Shown here piece after piece: positions 1-9,700 of a DNA stretch of 64,000 bases. This DNA comes from Paraburkholderia acidipaludis NBRC 101816. Lineage in GTDB: Bacteria > Pseudomonadota > Gammaproteobacteria > Burkholderiales > Burkholderiaceae. The stretch's first letter is position 1, and each line of letters opens with the position of its first letter. A program made the translations under genes and the position numbers. The notes below the pieces were generated by a model. It ran no database searches. It saw only the letters and a program-made list of their open reading frames with translations, and was not told the origin of the DNA. The stretch spans positions 1 through 64,000 of the forward strand of contig NZ_BAXZ01000020.1 of assembly GCF_000684975.1 (NCBI RefSeq), read 5' to 3'.

Positions 1-236
1 CGGGGACCCCAGGGTTGGTTCAATCGCGGCGTTCCGGTTACGCCGCGCTCTCCGACTTCGACTTCGCTCCGTTTTGACCTCGCTCATGGCCGGCAGCCTT
101 ACAGCAACCCGTCATTTGCTAATGACCAAAACAGATATCCATATTTGGAAAGTTGGGGGAATGGTAATAAACTCGCTTTATATTTCAAACGACTCAAAAA
201 TCAGGTCGATATACACACAGGTTATAAGGGTTATCT
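1..236. promoter_or_regulatory. Leader region upstream of the CysB-like gene
   Basis: No gene could be supported here. Bases 1-110 are GC-rich and bases about 120-236 turn AT-rich, the usual look of a promoter region, ending just before the ATG of the LysR-type gene at 237. One plus-strand frame stays open from base 1 to the TGA at 238-240, but it shows no recognisable protein and overlaps the start of a solid gene. LysR-type regulators usually bind their own upstream region, so an autoregulatory or divergent promoter is plausible. No operator was pinned down. Confidence 0.35.
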
Positions 237-1178
237 ATGAACCTGCATCAGTTCCGCTTCGTCCGCGAGGCCGTGCGGCAGAATTTCAATCTCACGGAAG
301 CCGCCAAGGCGCTGTATACCAGTCAGCCGGGCGTTTCGAAGGCGATCATCGAGCTGGAAGACGAGCTGGGGGTCGAGATCTTCACCCGCCACGGCAAGCG
401 CGTGCGCTCGCTGACCGAGCCCGGGCGCATCATTCTGGCGTCGGTCGAACGCATCCTGCAGGAGGTCGAGAGCCTCAAGCGCGTGGGGAAGGACTATGCG
501 GCGCAGGATCAAGGCAATCTGACTATCGCGGCCACGCACACCCAGGCGCGCTACTCGCTGCCGGCCGCCATCGCCGAGTTCAAGCGGCGCTTCCCCAAGG
601 TGCACCTCTCCATCCTGCAGGGCAGCCCGACCCAGGTCGCGGAAATGGTGCTGCACGACCAGGCCGACCTCTGCATCGCCACCGAGGCCATCTCCGGCTA
701 CAAGGATTTGGTGTCGCTGCCCTGCTTCACCTGGCATCACGTCGCGGTCATGCTGCCCGACCACCCGCTGCTGGAGCGCAAGCCGCTCGCGCTCGACGAT
801 CTGGCCCAATTTCCGCTGATCACGTATGACAACGCCTTCGCGGGCCGCACCAAGATCAACGAGGCGTTTCGCCTGCGCGGTCTCTCGCCCGATATCGTGC
901 TGGAGGCCATCGACGCCGATGTCATCAAGACCTATGTCGAGCTCGGCATGGGCGTGGGCATCATGGCCGACATCGCCTTCAATGCCGAGCGTGACCGGCA
1001 CCTGCGCGCGGTGCCGGTCGGGCATCTGTTCGGCAGCAACGTGACACGCGTCGCGCTCAAGCAGGGCGCGTATCTGCGCAGCTATGTCTACACGATGGTC
1101 GAGCTGCTTTCGCCTGGCCTGAACCGCAAGCTGATCGAACAGGCGCTCAAGGGGGAGCACGAGTCTTACGAGTTGTAA
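237..1178 (+). CDS. cysB: CysB-family LysR-type transcriptional regulator
   Basis: A 313-residue cytoplasmic DNA-binding regulator, close to the roughly 324 residues of enteric CysB. The N-terminal winged helix-turn-helix covers about residues 1-60, with the LysR-type stretch NLTEAAKALYTSQPGVSKAI. An effector-binding domain of the periplasmic-binding-protein fold follows from about residue 90. Family members sense acetylserine or sulfate/thiosulfate and activate sulfate assimilation and sulfonate uptake genes. The ATG at 237 gives the expected MNLHQFRF start. No sulfur genes lie immediately downstream, so any cys operon it controls may lie upstream of the window. CysB versus a Cbl/SsuR-type paralogue cannot be settled by eye. 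An APS kinase gene 37 kb away is a possible but unproven target. Confidence 0.87.
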   Translation: MNLHQFRFVREAVRQNFNLTEAAKALYTSQPGVSKAIIELEDELGVEIFTRHGKRVRSLTEPGRIILASVERILQEVESLKRVGKDYAAQDQGNLTIAATHTQARYSLPAAIAEFKRRFPKVHLSILQGSPTQVAEMVLHDQADLCIATEAISGYKDLVSLPCFTWHHVAVMLPDHPLLERKPLALDDLAQFPLITYDNAFAGRTKINEAFRLRGLSPDIVLEAIDADVIKTYVELGMGVGIMADIAFNAERDRHLRAVPVGHLFGSNVTRVALKQGAYLRSYVYTMVELLSPGLNRKLIEQALKGEHESYEL

Positions 1179-1252
1179 TATTCCCCGCGCGTAGCGTCGC
1201 CCGCAGAGACCCAAAGATCGCAACAACATCCCTTTAGCTCCCGATCATCCGC

Positions 1253-2422
1253 ATGAAGCCGCTGCCCTTCGTTCGCCCGCTCGCCGTCACGGCGATCACC
1301 GCCCTCATCGCCGCCACCGCATCCAGCGCCTTCGCCGACCTCAAAATCGGCATCGACCTTTCGAGCACGGGCCCGGCAGCCGCCATCGGCATCAGCAGTA
1401 AAAACGCCGTGCTGATGTGGCCCGAGACGATCGCGGGCCAGAAGGCCGACTACATCGTGCTCGACGACGGCTCCGATCCCGGCGCGGCCGTGCGCAACGT
1501 GCACAAGCTCATCAATGAGGATCATGTGGACGTGATCGTCGGGCCGAACGTCACGCCGGCCGCGCTCGCCGCACTCGACCCGGTGGCGCAGGGCAAAACG
1601 CCGATGATCACGCTGGTCGGCTCGGCGTCCGTGGTCGAGCCGCAGGCGGGGCCGCGCGTGTGGGCGTTCAAGATGGCGCAGACCGACGCGGCCATGGCCG
1701 ACGTCATGACCCGCTACATGGCGGCGCACAACGTGAAGACGGTGGGCTTCATCGGCTTCGCCGACAGCTACGGCGACAGTTGGCTCAAGGAATTCACGAA
1801 GTTCGCCGACGAGCGGCACATCCAGATCGTGGCGACCGAGCGCTTCAACCGCACGGACGCGAGCGTCACGGGCCAGGTGCTCAAGCTCATGGCGGCGAGG
1901 CCCGATGCCGTGCTGGTGGCCGGCGCGGGCACGCCCGCCGTGCTGCCGCAGCGCACGCTCGTCGAGCGCGGCTTCAAGGGGCCGATCTACCAGACGCATG
2001 GCATCGCCACGCCCGAGTTCATCAAGCTAGGCGGCAAGGACGTGGAAGGGACGCTGTTCCCGACGCAGCCGGTTGTCGTGGCGCGCACGCTGCCCGCCGG
2101 CGAGCCGGCCCAGAAGGCGGCGCTCGCGTTCGTCGATGCCTACGAGGCGAAGTACGGTCCGGGCTCGGTCACGCAGTTCGCGGGCGATGCGGCCGGCGTG
2201 TACCCGCGCCTCTCGGATGCCGTCGCGCGCGCGCTCAAAACTGCGCAGCCCGGCACCGAGGCGTTTCGCGTCGCGTTGCGTCAGGAACTGGAGCATGCAC
2301 ACGAGGTGGTCGTGCCGAACGGCTTCGTCACCACGAGCCCGACCGATCACGTGGGCCTCGACCAGCGCGCGAGCGTGATGGGCACGATACGCGGCGGCAA
2401 GTTCGTGTATCTCGCGCAGTAA
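1253..2422 (+). CDS. Periplasmic Leu/Ile/Val-type ABC substrate-binding protein
   Basis: A 389-residue protein with a cleavable Sec signal: a hydrophobic stretch about 9-26, then AFA|DLKIGIDL. The mature part reads as a type I periplasmic binding protein of the branched-chain amino acid family, with the KIGIDLSSTGPAAAIG start, the DDGSDPGAAVRNVHKL stretch and the GPNVTPAALAALDP region. It should capture an amino acid, amide or aromatic acid for an ABC transporter. No livH/M/G/F-type genes adjoin it, so it is an orphan binding component or serves a distant transporter. It lies 74 bases after cysB on the same strand and converges on the dehydrogenase gene ending at 2436. Its ligand cannot be read from sequence. 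Confidence 0.85.
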   Translation: MKPLPFVRPLAVTAITALIAATASSAFADLKIGIDLSSTGPAAAIGISSKNAVLMWPETIAGQKADYIVLDDGSDPGAAVRNVHKLINEDHVDVIVGPNVTPAALAALDPVAQGKTPMITLVGSASVVEPQAGPRVWAFKMAQTDAAMADVMTRYMAAHNVKTVGFIGFADSYGDSWLKEFTKFADERHIQIVATERFNRTDASVTGQVLKLMAARPDAVLVAGAGTPAVLPQRTLVERGFKGPIYQTHGIATPEFIKLGGKDVEGTLFPTQPVVVARTLPAGEPAQKAALAFVDAYEAKYGPGSVTQFAGDAAGVYPRLSDAVARALKTAQPGTEAFRVALRQELEHAHEVVVPNGFVTTSPTDHVGLDQRASVMGTIRGGKFVYLAQ

Positions 2423-2435
2423 GGCGCGGCCTGCC

Positions 2436-3581
2436 CTAGCGCGCGATCCGCTGCCACGCACCGCCCGCCGCGCTGCTCGCCAGCACGGCGGCAATGAAGC
2501 GCAAGCCCTCCACGCCGTCGTCGACGGTGGTCAGCATGCGGCTTTCGGGCGGCGCAGGCACGCCCGCTTCGCTTGCCGCGATCTGCGCTGCGGCGTCGCG
2601 ATAGAGCTGCGCGAATGCCTCCAGATAGCCTTCCGGGTGCCCAGGCGGCACGCGCGTCGCGTGGCGCGCCGCCGCGCCCGCTACACGAGCGCGCGTGAGC
2701 CGCTCGGCCTCGCCGCCTTGCGGCGTGAACCAGAGGATATTCGGCTCTTCCTGATCGAACGCGAGGCCGCCCTTCGTCCCGTAGACGCGCAGCCGCAGCG
2801 CGTTCTCCGCGCCGCTCGCCACCTGGCTCGCCCACAGCATGCCGCGCGCGCCGCCCGCGTAACGCAGCATCGCCTGCACGTGGTCGTCCACGCGCCGGCC
2901 CGGCACGAACGTATGGACCTCCGCGGCGAGCGCCTCGGGCACGAGGCCGCTCACGAACGCCGCCAGCTGATACGCGTGCGTGCCGATGTCGCCGAGACAC
3001 CCCGCCGGCCCCGCCAGCGCCGGATCGGTGCGCCAGTTCGCCTGACGGTTCGCGCCGTCGCGCTCGACGGGCGTCGCGAGCCAGTCCTGCGCGTATTCCG
3101 CCTGCACGATGCGCACCTCGCCGATCTCGCCCGCCGCCACCATTTCGCGCGCGTGGCGCACGAGCGGATAGCCCGAATAGGTGTGCGTGAGCGCGAACAC
3201 CAGCCCGGCCTCGCGCGCGTGCCGCGCGAGCGCCTCGCCTTCGGCCAGCGACACGGCGAGCGGCTTGTCGCAGATCACGTGGATGCCCGCGTCCATGAAG
3301 GCGTGCGCCACCGGCGCATGCAGATGGTTGGGCGTGACGATCGCAACCGCGTCGATGCCGTCGTCGAGCGTCCCCTCCACGCGCGCCATTTCGCGCCAGT
3401 CGGCGTAGCTGCGCGCAAGGCCGAGCGCTTCGGCGCTCGCCTGCGCGCGCACCGGATCGGATGAAAGCGCGCCCGCCACCAGCTCGAAGGCGTCGTCGAG
3501 CCGCGCCGCGATACGATGCACCGCGCCGATGAACGCGCCCTCGCCGCCGCCGACCATGCCGAGCCTGAGTCTTCGTGTCAT
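2436..3581 (-). CDS. Gfo/Idh/MocA-family NAD(P)-dependent oxidoreductase
   Basis: A 381-residue cytoplasmic dehydrogenase. The N-terminal Rossmann fold starts at once with RLRLGMVGGGEGAFIGAVHR, and the family motif CDKPLAVSLAEG lies near residue 126; its EKP/DKP lysine is the usual catalytic or cofactor-contacting residue. The C-terminal alpha/beta substrate domain includes GCLGDIGTHAYQLAAF, where the GDIGTHxxQ pattern supplies the catalytic histidine. Family members oxidise sugars, inositols or sugar acids. It is the last gene of the minus-strand sugar operon, 39 bases after the isomerase, so it probably acts on the imported polyol or sugar or on a keto-intermediate. Substrate is not determinable here. 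Confidence 0.88.
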   Translation of the reverse strand: MTRRLRLGMVGGGEGAFIGAVHRIAARLDDAFELVAGALSSDPVRAQASAEALGLARSYADWREMARVEGTLDDGIDAVAIVTPNHLHAPVAHAFMDAGIHVICDKPLAVSLAEGEALARHAREAGLVFALTHTYSGYPLVRHAREMVAAGEIGEVRIVQAEYAQDWLATPVERDGANRQANWRTDPALAGPAGCLGDIGTHAYQLAAFVSGLVPEALAAEVHTFVPGRRVDDHVQAMLRYAGGARGMLWASQVASGAENALRLRVYGTKGGLAFDQEEPNILWFTPQGGEAERLTRARVAGAAARHATRVPPGHPEGYLEAFAQLYRDAAAQIAASEAGVPAPPESRMLTTVDDGVEGLRFIAAVLASSAAGGAWQRIAR

Positions 3582-3620
3582 TGCCTTGCCCCTTCGCTAA
3601 TCTTGCGTGACCACGTTCGT

Positions 3621-4670
3621 TCAGATGCCCAGCAGACGCTTCAACTGGGCTGCATCCACGCCGCTGCCGGCGAAATCGTCGAAGGCGCGCTCCGCCACGC
3701 GAATGATGTGCCGCCGGATGAACTCGACACCCTCGCGCGCGCCGTCGTGCGGATGCTTGAGCGCGCACTCCCATTCGAGCACGGCCCAGCCCGGGTAGTC
3801 GTACTGGGCGAGCTTCGAGAAGATCGCGCCGAAATCGACCTGGCCGTCGCCCAGCGAGCGGAAGCGCCCGGCGCGCTCGACCCAGCCGCTGTAGCCGCCG
3901 TACACACCCTGCCTGCCGGTGGGACGAAATTCGGCATCCTTGACATGGAAAGCCTTGATGCGCGCGTGGTAAAGATCGATGAACGCGAGGTAGTCGAGCT
4001 GCTGCAGCACGAAGTGGCTCGGATCGTAGAGGATGTTCGCGCGCGGATGATCATCCACGGCCGCGAGGAAACGCTCGAACGTCACGCCGTCGTGCAGGTC
4101 CTCGCCCGGATGCAGCTCGTAGCAGACGTCCACGCCCGCCGTATCGAATGCATCGAGAATGGGCCACCAGCGGCGCGCGAGCTCGTCGAAGGCCGTCTCG
4201 ACGAGCCCCGCCGGCCGCTGCGGCCACGGGTAGAGATAAGGCCATGCGAGCGCGCCCGAGAACGTGACGTGCGCCTTGAGGCCGAGGTTCTTCGAGGCGC
4301 GCGCCGCCAGCGTCAACTGGTCGATCGCCCATGCCGTGCGCGCCTCGGGGTTGCCGCGCACGTGCGGTGCCGCGAAACCGTCGAAGAGCGTGTCGTAAGC
4401 GGGGTGCACGGCCACGAGCTGGCCTTGCAGATGGGTGGAAAGCTCGGTGATCGCAATGCCCGCGTCGTCGGCGATGCGGCGCAGGTCGTCGCAGTAGGCC
4501 GGGCTCGCGGCGGCCTGCTCGAGATCGATCAAGCGCGGGTCCGTGGGCACCTGCATGCCCTTGTAGCCCAGATGCGCGGCCCAGCCGGCCATGTGCTCGA
4601 AGCTGTCGAACGGGGCGTCGTCGCCGAGAAACTGCGCCAGAAAAATCGCGGGGCCCTGAATGGTCTTCAT
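3621..4670 (-). CDS. Sugar phosphate isomerase/epimerase (xylose isomerase-like TIM barrel)
   Basis: A 349-residue single-domain TIM-barrel protein of the AP endonuclease 2/xylose isomerase-like family (IolE/IolI relatives). Metal-ligand positions are recognisable in order: the glutamate in VCYELHPGED, the aspartate in LYDPSHF, the histidine in IKAFHVKDAEF and the glutamate in VLEWECAL. Such enzymes isomerise or epimerise free or phosphorylated sugars or dehydrate keto-inositols using a divalent metal. It lies in the operon between the binding protein and the Gfo/Idh/MocA dehydrogenase, a pairing common in inositol and rare-sugar catabolism. The exact reaction is unknown. Confidence 0.85.
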   Translation of the reverse strand: MKTIQGPAIFLAQFLGDDAPFDSFEHMAGWAAHLGYKGMQVPTDPRLIDLEQAAASPAYCDDLRRIADDAGIAITELSTHLQGQLVAVHPAYDTLFDGFAAPHVRGNPEARTAWAIDQLTLAARASKNLGLKAHVTFSGALAWPYLYPWPQRPAGLVETAFDELARRWWPILDAFDTAGVDVCYELHPGEDLHDGVTFERFLAAVDDHPRANILYDPSHFVLQQLDYLAFIDLYHARIKAFHVKDAEFRPTGRQGVYGGYSGWVERAGRFRSLGDGQVDFGAIFSKLAQYDYPGWAVLEWECALKHPHDGAREGVEFIRRHIIRVAERAFDDFAGSGVDAAQLKRLLGI

Positions 4671-4751
4671 CGGCCGCTATCCTCCGTGGTCCGCCGCACG
4701 CCCGGATTGCCGGATGGCAGGCGCGCGGCGGCGGTTGATGTTGTCAAACCG

Positions 4752-4777
4752 GAACGTCAAACCCGAACGTCAAACCC
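4752..4777. repeat. 13-bp direct repeat, two copies
   Basis: GAACGTCAAACCC occurs twice head to tail (4752-4764 and 4765-4777), preceded by a partial copy GTCAAACC at 4743-4750. It lies in the 115-base gap between the binding-protein and isomerase genes of the sugar operon. No function is evident; it may be replication slippage. Confidence 0.6.
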
Positions 4778-4785
4778 GCCTCCCA

Positions 4786-5754
4786 TCAGAACGGCGAGTC
4801 GGGAAAGTAGAAGTCCTTGGCGTTCTCCTTCGTGATGAGCACCGAAGGGATGATCGTCTTCTGCGGCAGCGCCTTGCCGGCGAGCCGCGCTTCGGCCGTC
4901 ATCTTGATCGCGTCGTAGATGAACTTCGGCGAGTACGAGACGTCGGCGCGGATCAGCGGGTCGCCGTCCATCACGCGCTTGACCATGTCCTTCGAGCCCG
5001 CGCCGCCGAACACGATCTTGATGTCGGTGCGCTTCGCCTGGTCGATCGCCTTGAGCACGCCCACGGCCATGTCGTCGTCGGCGGCCCACACGGCGTCGAT
5101 GTGCGGGAAGCGCGTGAGGTAATCCTGCATCGTGCGGAACGCGTCGTCGCGGTTCCAGTTGGCGTACTTCGCGTCGAGGATCTTCATGTTCGGGTAGTTC
5201 TTCAGCACCGAGGTGAACGCGGTCCAGCGCTCGTTGTCGAGCGTGGTGGGGATGCCGCGCAGCGCCACGATGTCGCCCTTGCCGTCGAGCTGCTTCGCGA
5301 GATACTCGGCGGGAATGCGGCCGAACGCCGTGTTGTCGCCGGCTACATAGGCGTCCTGAGCGCTCGTGTCGGTCAGGCCGCGGTCCACCACGGTCACGTA
5401 CACGCCCTGCTTCTTCACCTGCGCGACGGGCTGCGTGAGCGACGCCGATTCGAACGGGAAGATCACAAGGGCATTGATCTTGTTGACCGTCACGAGGTCC
5501 TGCAGCTGGTTCGCCTGATCGGGCGCATTCGCCGCCGTCTTCACGATGATCTTCAGATCGGGATGCGCCTTTTCGAGGTCGCTCTTCGCCTTGTTCGCCC
5601 ACCATACGATGCCGCCCGTGAAGCCGTGGTCGGCGGTCGGAATCGCGACGCCCAGCGTCACCTTGTCGTCGGCGCGCGCGGTTCCCGCGCCGAGTGTCGC
5701 CGCGAGTCCGAGCGCGAGTGCGCTCGCGCCGATTGCCCGAATCATCTTCTTCAT
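4786..5754 (-). CDS. Periplasmic sugar-binding protein (RbsB-like, CUT2 ABC transporter)
   Basis: A 322-residue type I periplasmic binding protein. A Sec signal covers about residues 1-28 (basic MKKMIR, hydrophobic core, cleavage near GTARA|DDKV). The mature protein starts [20 protein letters not shown], the classical ribose/galactose-binding pattern, followed by [20 protein letters not shown]. It binds a sugar or polyol in the periplasm and delivers it to the permease encoded next upstream in the operon. A good ribosome site (AAGGAGACAGCACC, then ATG) supports the start. The ligand is unknown. Confidence 0.9.
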   Translation of the reverse strand: MKKMIRAIGASALALGLAATLGAGTARADDKVTLGVAIPTADHGFTGGIVWWANKAKSDLEKAHPDLKIIVKTAANAPDQANQLQDLVTVNKINALVIFPFESASLTQPVAQVKKQGVYVTVVDRGLTDTSAQDAYVAGDNTAFGRIPAEYLAKQLDGKGDIVALRGIPTTLDNERWTAFTSVLKNYPNMKILDAKYANWNRDDAFRTMQDYLTRFPHIDAVWAADDDMAVGVLKAIDQAKRTDIKIVFGGAGSKDMVKRVMDGDPLIRADVSYSPKFIYDAIKMTAEARLAGKALPQKTIIPSVLITKENAKDFYFPDSPF

Positions 5755-5898
5755 GGTGCTGTCTCCTTTAGTGCGCTCACGCGCGAGCGTCTCGGTAAAT
5801 TGACGTTTGCCTCCTTCGACTGCCGGTCTGCGTTGCTGCGTGCTGCCTGCTTCTTGATTCGTACTGCGTAGTGGGTATGGCGGCTTCGCGGTCCGCCT

Positions 5899-6924
5899 CT
5901 ACCTGCGTCCGCGCTGCAGGAAAGCCACGGCGATGATCGCCACGCCCTGCACGGCCGCGTTCAGATACACGCTGATGATGCTCGTGAGATTGAGGATGTT
6001 CGCGATCACCGAAAGCAGCACGGCGCCCACCACGGTTCCCGCCACGCGCCCTTCGCCGCCCTTGAGCGCGGTGCCGCCCACGACCACGGCCGCGATCGCT
6101 TCGAGTTCCCAAAGCAGGCCCGTGGTGGGCGTGGCCGAGCCGAGCCGCGGCACGTAGAGCACGGTCGCGACGCCCACGCACACGCCGAGCAGCACATAGG
6201 TCGCGCACTTCACGCGATCCACGCGGATCGCCGCATAACGCGCGACCTGTTCGTTCGAGCCGATCGCCTGGACATGCCGGCCGAACGCGGTGCGATTGAG
6301 GATCAGCGCGCCGCCCAGCGCGACGATCGCGAACACCCACACAGGCACGGGCACGCCGAAGAGGCTCGCGTAATAAACGGGCCCATAGAAGTCGACGAGA
6401 TTGTTCGGCAGCGTGAGCGCGCCGCCGTCCGCGAGCCAGGTCAGCACCGAGCGGAAGATGCCGAGCGTGCCGAGCGTCACGATGAACGGCTCGATGCGCC
6501 CGCGCGTGATGAGGAGGCCGTGCGCGAGGCCGAAGAGCGCGCCGAGCACGAGCGCGAGCGCAATGCCGATCAGCACGATCGAAAGCGGCGCGAACGTGTG
6601 CGCGCCCATGCCGGCCGCGAGCGTGTTCATGGTCCAGATCATCACGCCGGCGATCAGCGCGGCCATCGACCCCACCGAGAGATCGATGCCGCCCGAAATG
6701 ATCACGAAGGTCATGCCGACGGAGATGATGCCGATGAACGAGGTGCGCGTGAGCACGTTGAGCAGATTGCCGGCCGTGGCGAAGTCGCGGTTCAGCGCGG
6801 TGCCGAGCCCGCAGAGCAGGATCAGCCCGATGAGCGGCCCCACGCCCGCAAGCCGGTGTACGAACGCGGCGAGCTTGCGCACGCGGCCGTGCGCCGCGGC
6901 GGTTTCAGTGGGTGCCGGTTGCAT
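5899..6924 (-). CDS. CUT2 sugar ABC transporter permease (RbsC-like)
   Basis: A 341-residue inner-membrane permease with about eight to ten hydrophobic segments. The BPD_transp_2 signature [20 protein letters not shown] near residue 75 is typical of RbsC, AraH and XylH. The C-terminal [19 protein letters not shown] loop is also family-typical. It forms the channel for the sugar captured by the binding protein at 4786-5754. The start overlaps the end of the ATPase gene by 20 bases, indicating translational coupling. The cytoplasmic N-terminal tail of about 20 residues is unremarkable. Confidence 0.92.
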   Translation of the reverse strand: MQPAPTETAAAHGRVRKLAAFVHRLAGVGPLIGLILLCGLGTALNRDFATAGNLLNVLTRTSFIGIISVGMTFVIISGGIDLSVGSMAALIAGVMIWTMNTLAAGMGAHTFAPLSIVLIGIALALVLGALFGLAHGLLITRGRIEPFIVTLGTLGIFRSVLTWLADGGALTLPNNLVDFYGPVYYASLFGVPVPVWVFAIVALGGALILNRTAFGRHVQAIGSNEQVARYAAIRVDRVKCATYVLLGVCVGVATVLYVPRLGSATPTTGLLWELEAIAAVVVGGTALKGGEGRVAGTVVGAVLLSVIANILNLTSIISVYLNAAVQGVAIIAVAFLQRGRR

Positions 6925-8392
6925 GGGCGATCAACTCCTCTTCGTTCAGATGGTCGTGCCCGAGCGTCGCGACGAGGCGGCCCGCGCGCATCACGGCGAC
7001 GCGATGCGCGAGGCCGATCAGCTCGACAAGCTCGGACGAAATGACGATCACCGCGCGCCCCGAGGCCGCGAGCCGCTGGATCAGGAAATAGATGTCGCGC
7101 TTCGCGCCCACGTCCACGCCGCGCGTGGGCTCGTCGAGCACGATCACGCGGGGATCGGGCTGCAGGAACTTGGCGAGCGCGAGCTTCTGCTGGTTGCCGC
7201 CCGAGAGCATGCGCGCGCGGCTCGCGAGGTCGCCGGTGCGGATGCCGAATTCGCGCACGGCGGTCTCGAGCGCGCGGCGCCCCGCCTTGAGATCGAGCAG
7301 CGGCCGGCCGTAGCGCTCGAGCGTCATCAGCGTGAGGTTGTCCTGCAGGCTCAGGTTCAGGTGCAGACCCTTGCCCTTGCGGTCCTCGCTCAGATAGGTG
7401 ATGCCGTTGCGCACGGCGTCGCGCGGATGCCGCAGCGAGACGGCCTGCCCGTCGACCTCGATCGCGCCCGCGCTGCGCTCGCGCAAGCCCACGATCGCCT
7501 CGAAGGCCTCGGTGCGCCCCGCGCCGACGAGCCCCGCGAAGCCGAGAATCTCGCCCGCGCGCACCTCGAAGCTCAGGTCCTCGACCCAGCCCGGCACGGC
7601 AAGGCCGGCTACGCGCAGCGCCACCGGCGCGTCAGCGCTCGCTTCGATCCTGGCCGGAAACATGTCGGAGACGTCGCGGCCCACCATCAGGTTGGCCATC
7701 TGCTGACGCGCGAGCCCCGCCGTCGCGCTCGCCGCCACGAAACGGCCATCGCGCATCACGATCACGTCGTCGGTGATGCGCTCCACCTCGTCAAGCTTGT
7801 GCGAGATGTAGACGATCGTCGTGCCGTCCTCGCGCAGTTTCTCCATCAATGCAAAAAGACGAGCCGTTTCGGACGGCGTGAGCGTGGCAGTGGGCTCGTC
7901 CATGATGAGGAGGCGCGCATGCCGCGAGAGCGCCTTCGCGATCTCCACGAGCTGCTTCTCCGCGACGATCAGGTCGCGCACCTTCGTGTCGGGATCGCGC
8001 GCGAGGCCCACCTGCGCGAGCACGTCCCGCGCCTCGCGGCGCATCGCGGTATCGTCGACGAAGAGGCCGCGCCGCTTCTCGTGGCCAAGAAAGATGTTCT
8101 GCGCGATCGTCAGATGCTCGGCGAGATTGAACTCCTGGTGGATCAGCACGATGCCCGCCTGCTCGGCCTCGCGCGAGCCTTCGAAGCGGCGCGCCTCGCC
8201 GTCGATGACGATCTCGCCCGCCGTGGGCGATTCGTAGCCGGCCAGGATCTTCATGAGCGTCGACTTGCCCGCGCCGTTCTCGCCGAGCAGGCCATGAATG
8301 CGGCCCGGCGCGAGTTCGAAGCTCACGCCGTGCAGCACGCGCACGGGACCGAAGTCCTTGCGGATCTCGTGGAACTTCACGGCGACGCTCAT
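6905..8392 (-). CDS. CUT2 sugar ABC transporter ATP-binding protein (RbsA-like, two ABC domains)
   Basis: A 495-residue cytoplasmic ATPase with two fused ABC cassettes. The first has a canonical Walker A ([16 protein letters not shown]) and Walker B ([14 protein letters not shown]). The second cassette lacks a canonical Walker A, as in RbsA/MglA, but keeps the signature [15 protein letters not shown] and Walker [16 protein letters not shown]. The ATG at 8392 was preferred over the upstream in-frame codon because AGGAGG stands about a dozen bases before it and the protein then begins directly with the ABC fold. It powers uptake through the overlapping permease. Confidence 0.93.
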   Translation of the reverse strand: MSVAVKFHEIRKDFGPVRVLHGVSFELAPGRIHGLLGENGAGKSTLMKILAGYESPTAGEIVIDGEARRFEGSREAEQAGIVLIHQEFNLAEHLTIAQNIFLGHEKRRGLFVDDTAMRREARDVLAQVGLARDPDTKVRDLIVAEKQLVEIAKALSRHARLLIMDEPTATLTPSETARLFALMEKLREDGTTIVYISHKLDEVERITDDVIVMRDGRFVAASATAGLARQQMANLMVGRDVSDMFPARIEASADAPVALRVAGLAVPGWVEDLSFEVRAGEILGFAGLVGAGRTEAFEAIVGLRERSAGAIEVDGQAVSLRHPRDAVRNGITYLSEDRKGKGLHLNLSLQDNLTLMTLERYGRPLLDLKAGRRALETAVREFGIRTGDLASRARMLSGGNQQKLALAKFLQPDPRVIVLDEPTRGVDVGAKRDIYFLIQRLAASGRAVIVISSELVELIGLAHRVAVMRAGRLVATLGHDHLNEEELIAHATGTH

Positions 8393-8548
8393 GAGCGGCC
8401 GCTCCTCCTCGATAAGGATGTCACATGCACGGAGTCGCGGGCGGCCTGCGCCGCCCGCCCCGCTCCGCTGGTCCCCTCTGCTTGTACCGCTGCCCCGTTG
8501 CCACACCCAGCCGCCGACGACGACGCGACACGCGCCGCCGCCCGGCTC

Positions 8549-9598
8549 TCATCCGCTTTGCCGCACCACCAGCCGATGCGGCAGCAACACGCCCGGCACG
8601 TTCGCATCCGGCACGGCGAGGCGCTGCAGCAACAGCCGCGCGGCCGTCTCGCCGAGTTCGCGCATCGGCTGCGCGACGGTCGTGAGCGGCGGGTCGACCT
8701 GCGCCGCGAGCGCGATGTCGTCGAAGCCCACCACCGCCACGTCGTCCGGCACGCGCCGGCCGGCGCCGCGCAGGCCGTTGATCACCCCGACCGCGAGCGT
8801 GTCCGAGACCGCGAAAATCGCGTCCGGCGCCTCCGCTTGCCGCATGAGCGCCGCCGCCGCCTCGGCGCCCGCGCCATAGTCGAGGCAGTTCACGTTCACG
8901 CGCCAGGCGTCGCGCGCCTCAAGCCCCGCCTGCGCGAGCGCATCGAGGTAGCCGTCGCGCCGCTGCTGCGCGTAGAGGTAATGCTCGTCCGAGTTGATGA
9001 GCGCGATGCGCCGCCGGCCGCGCGCGATCAGATGCCGCACGGCGTCGCGGGCCGCGAGGAAATTGTCGATGCCGACATACGGCACGCCCACGCCCGGATC
9101 GAACTCGCAGCACGCCACCCACGGCAGCGCCGTCGCCGCCTGGTTGGCGTGCTGGACCGTCGCCGGGTCGAGACAGATCGCGCCGTCCGCCCGATGGCGG
9201 CGCAGCAGGTCGAAGTAGCTGCGCTCGCGGCCCGCGTCGGCGCCCGTGTCGCACAACAGCGTGAAATAGCCGTGCTGACGCGCCACGCCGTCGATGCCGC
9301 GCACGATCTCCGCGTAAAACGGATTGCCGAAGTCCGGCACCATCGTCAGCAGCAGGCGGCTCTCCGCCGTGCGCAGGTTGCGCGCAAGCTCGTTCACGCG
9401 GTAGCCGCTCGTCTCGATTTCGGCGAGCACACGCTCGCGCGTGGCGGGCCGCACGTTCGCGTGGCCGTTGAGCACGCGCGAAACCGTCGCCACCGAAACG
9501 CCCACGCGCGCCGCCACTTCCGCAATGGAGCCGCCGCGCTGCGCCGCCGCATCGGGTTGCGCTGTATCGGCGGAGTCGCGTCGAGGCTGGGCGGGCAT
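8549..9598 (-). CDS. LacI-family transcriptional repressor of the sugar operon
   Basis: A 349-residue regulator. A short disordered leader is followed by the LacI helix-turn-helix SIAEVAARVGVSVATVSRVL and hinge region at about residues 24-80, then a periplasmic-binding-protein-type effector domain (LLTMVPDFGNPFYAEIVRGI). It should repress the downstream transport and catabolic genes until the sugar or a metabolite binds. The ATG at 9598 is preferred because the 90 upstream in-frame residues are low-complexity and would run through the palindromic operator at 9631-9656. It is the first gene of the minus-strand operon, 156 bases before the ATPase gene, and probably autoregulates. Confidence 0.92.
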   Translation of the reverse strand: MPAQPRRDSADTAQPDAAAQRGGSIAEVAARVGVSVATVSRVLNGHANVRPATRERVLAEIETSGYRVNELARNLRTAESRLLLTMVPDFGNPFYAEIVRGIDGVARQHGYFTLLCDTGADAGRERSYFDLLRRHRADGAICLDPATVQHANQAATALPWVACCEFDPGVGVPYVGIDNFLAARDAVRHLIARGRRRIALINSDEHYLYAQQRRDGYLDALAQAGLEARDAWRVNVNCLDYGAGAEAAAALMRQAEAPDAIFAVSDTLAVGVINGLRGAGRRVPDDVAVVGFDDIALAAQVDPPLTTVAQPMRELGETAARLLLQRLAVPDANVPGVLLPHRLVVRQSG

Positions 9599-9630
9599 GG
9601 TGTCGTAGGGTGTCGCGGGTGTCGGAGCAG

Positions 9631-9656
9631 CAAAAATGTAATCGATTACATTTTTG
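9631..9656. promoter_or_regulatory. Perfect 26-bp palindrome, probable LacI-family operator
   Basis: The 26 bases are a perfect inverted repeat centred on ATCGAT, with the core ATGTAATCGATTACAT and flanking A/T tracts. LacI-family operators are typically even-length palindromes with a central CG, and this one lies 33 bases upstream of the repressor start codon. It fits an autoregulatory operator overlapping the operon promoter. The palindrome is seen directly; assignment to the adjacent repressor is inference. Confidence 0.85.
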
Positions 9657-9700
9657 GTTCCAAACCCGCCAAACTGCAAGCCCGACGAAGCCAGGATAAA

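Noticed and set aside
1..240. Plus-strand frame open from base 1 to the TGA at 238-240
   Set aside because: No recognisable protein sequence, no visible start, crosses the AT-rich promoter-like region and overlaps the start of the LysR-type gene.
2347..3774. Long minus-strand frame overlapping the Gfo/Idh/MocA gene
   Set aside because: Arginine- and alanine-rich shadow of the real gene in another frame, with no domain.
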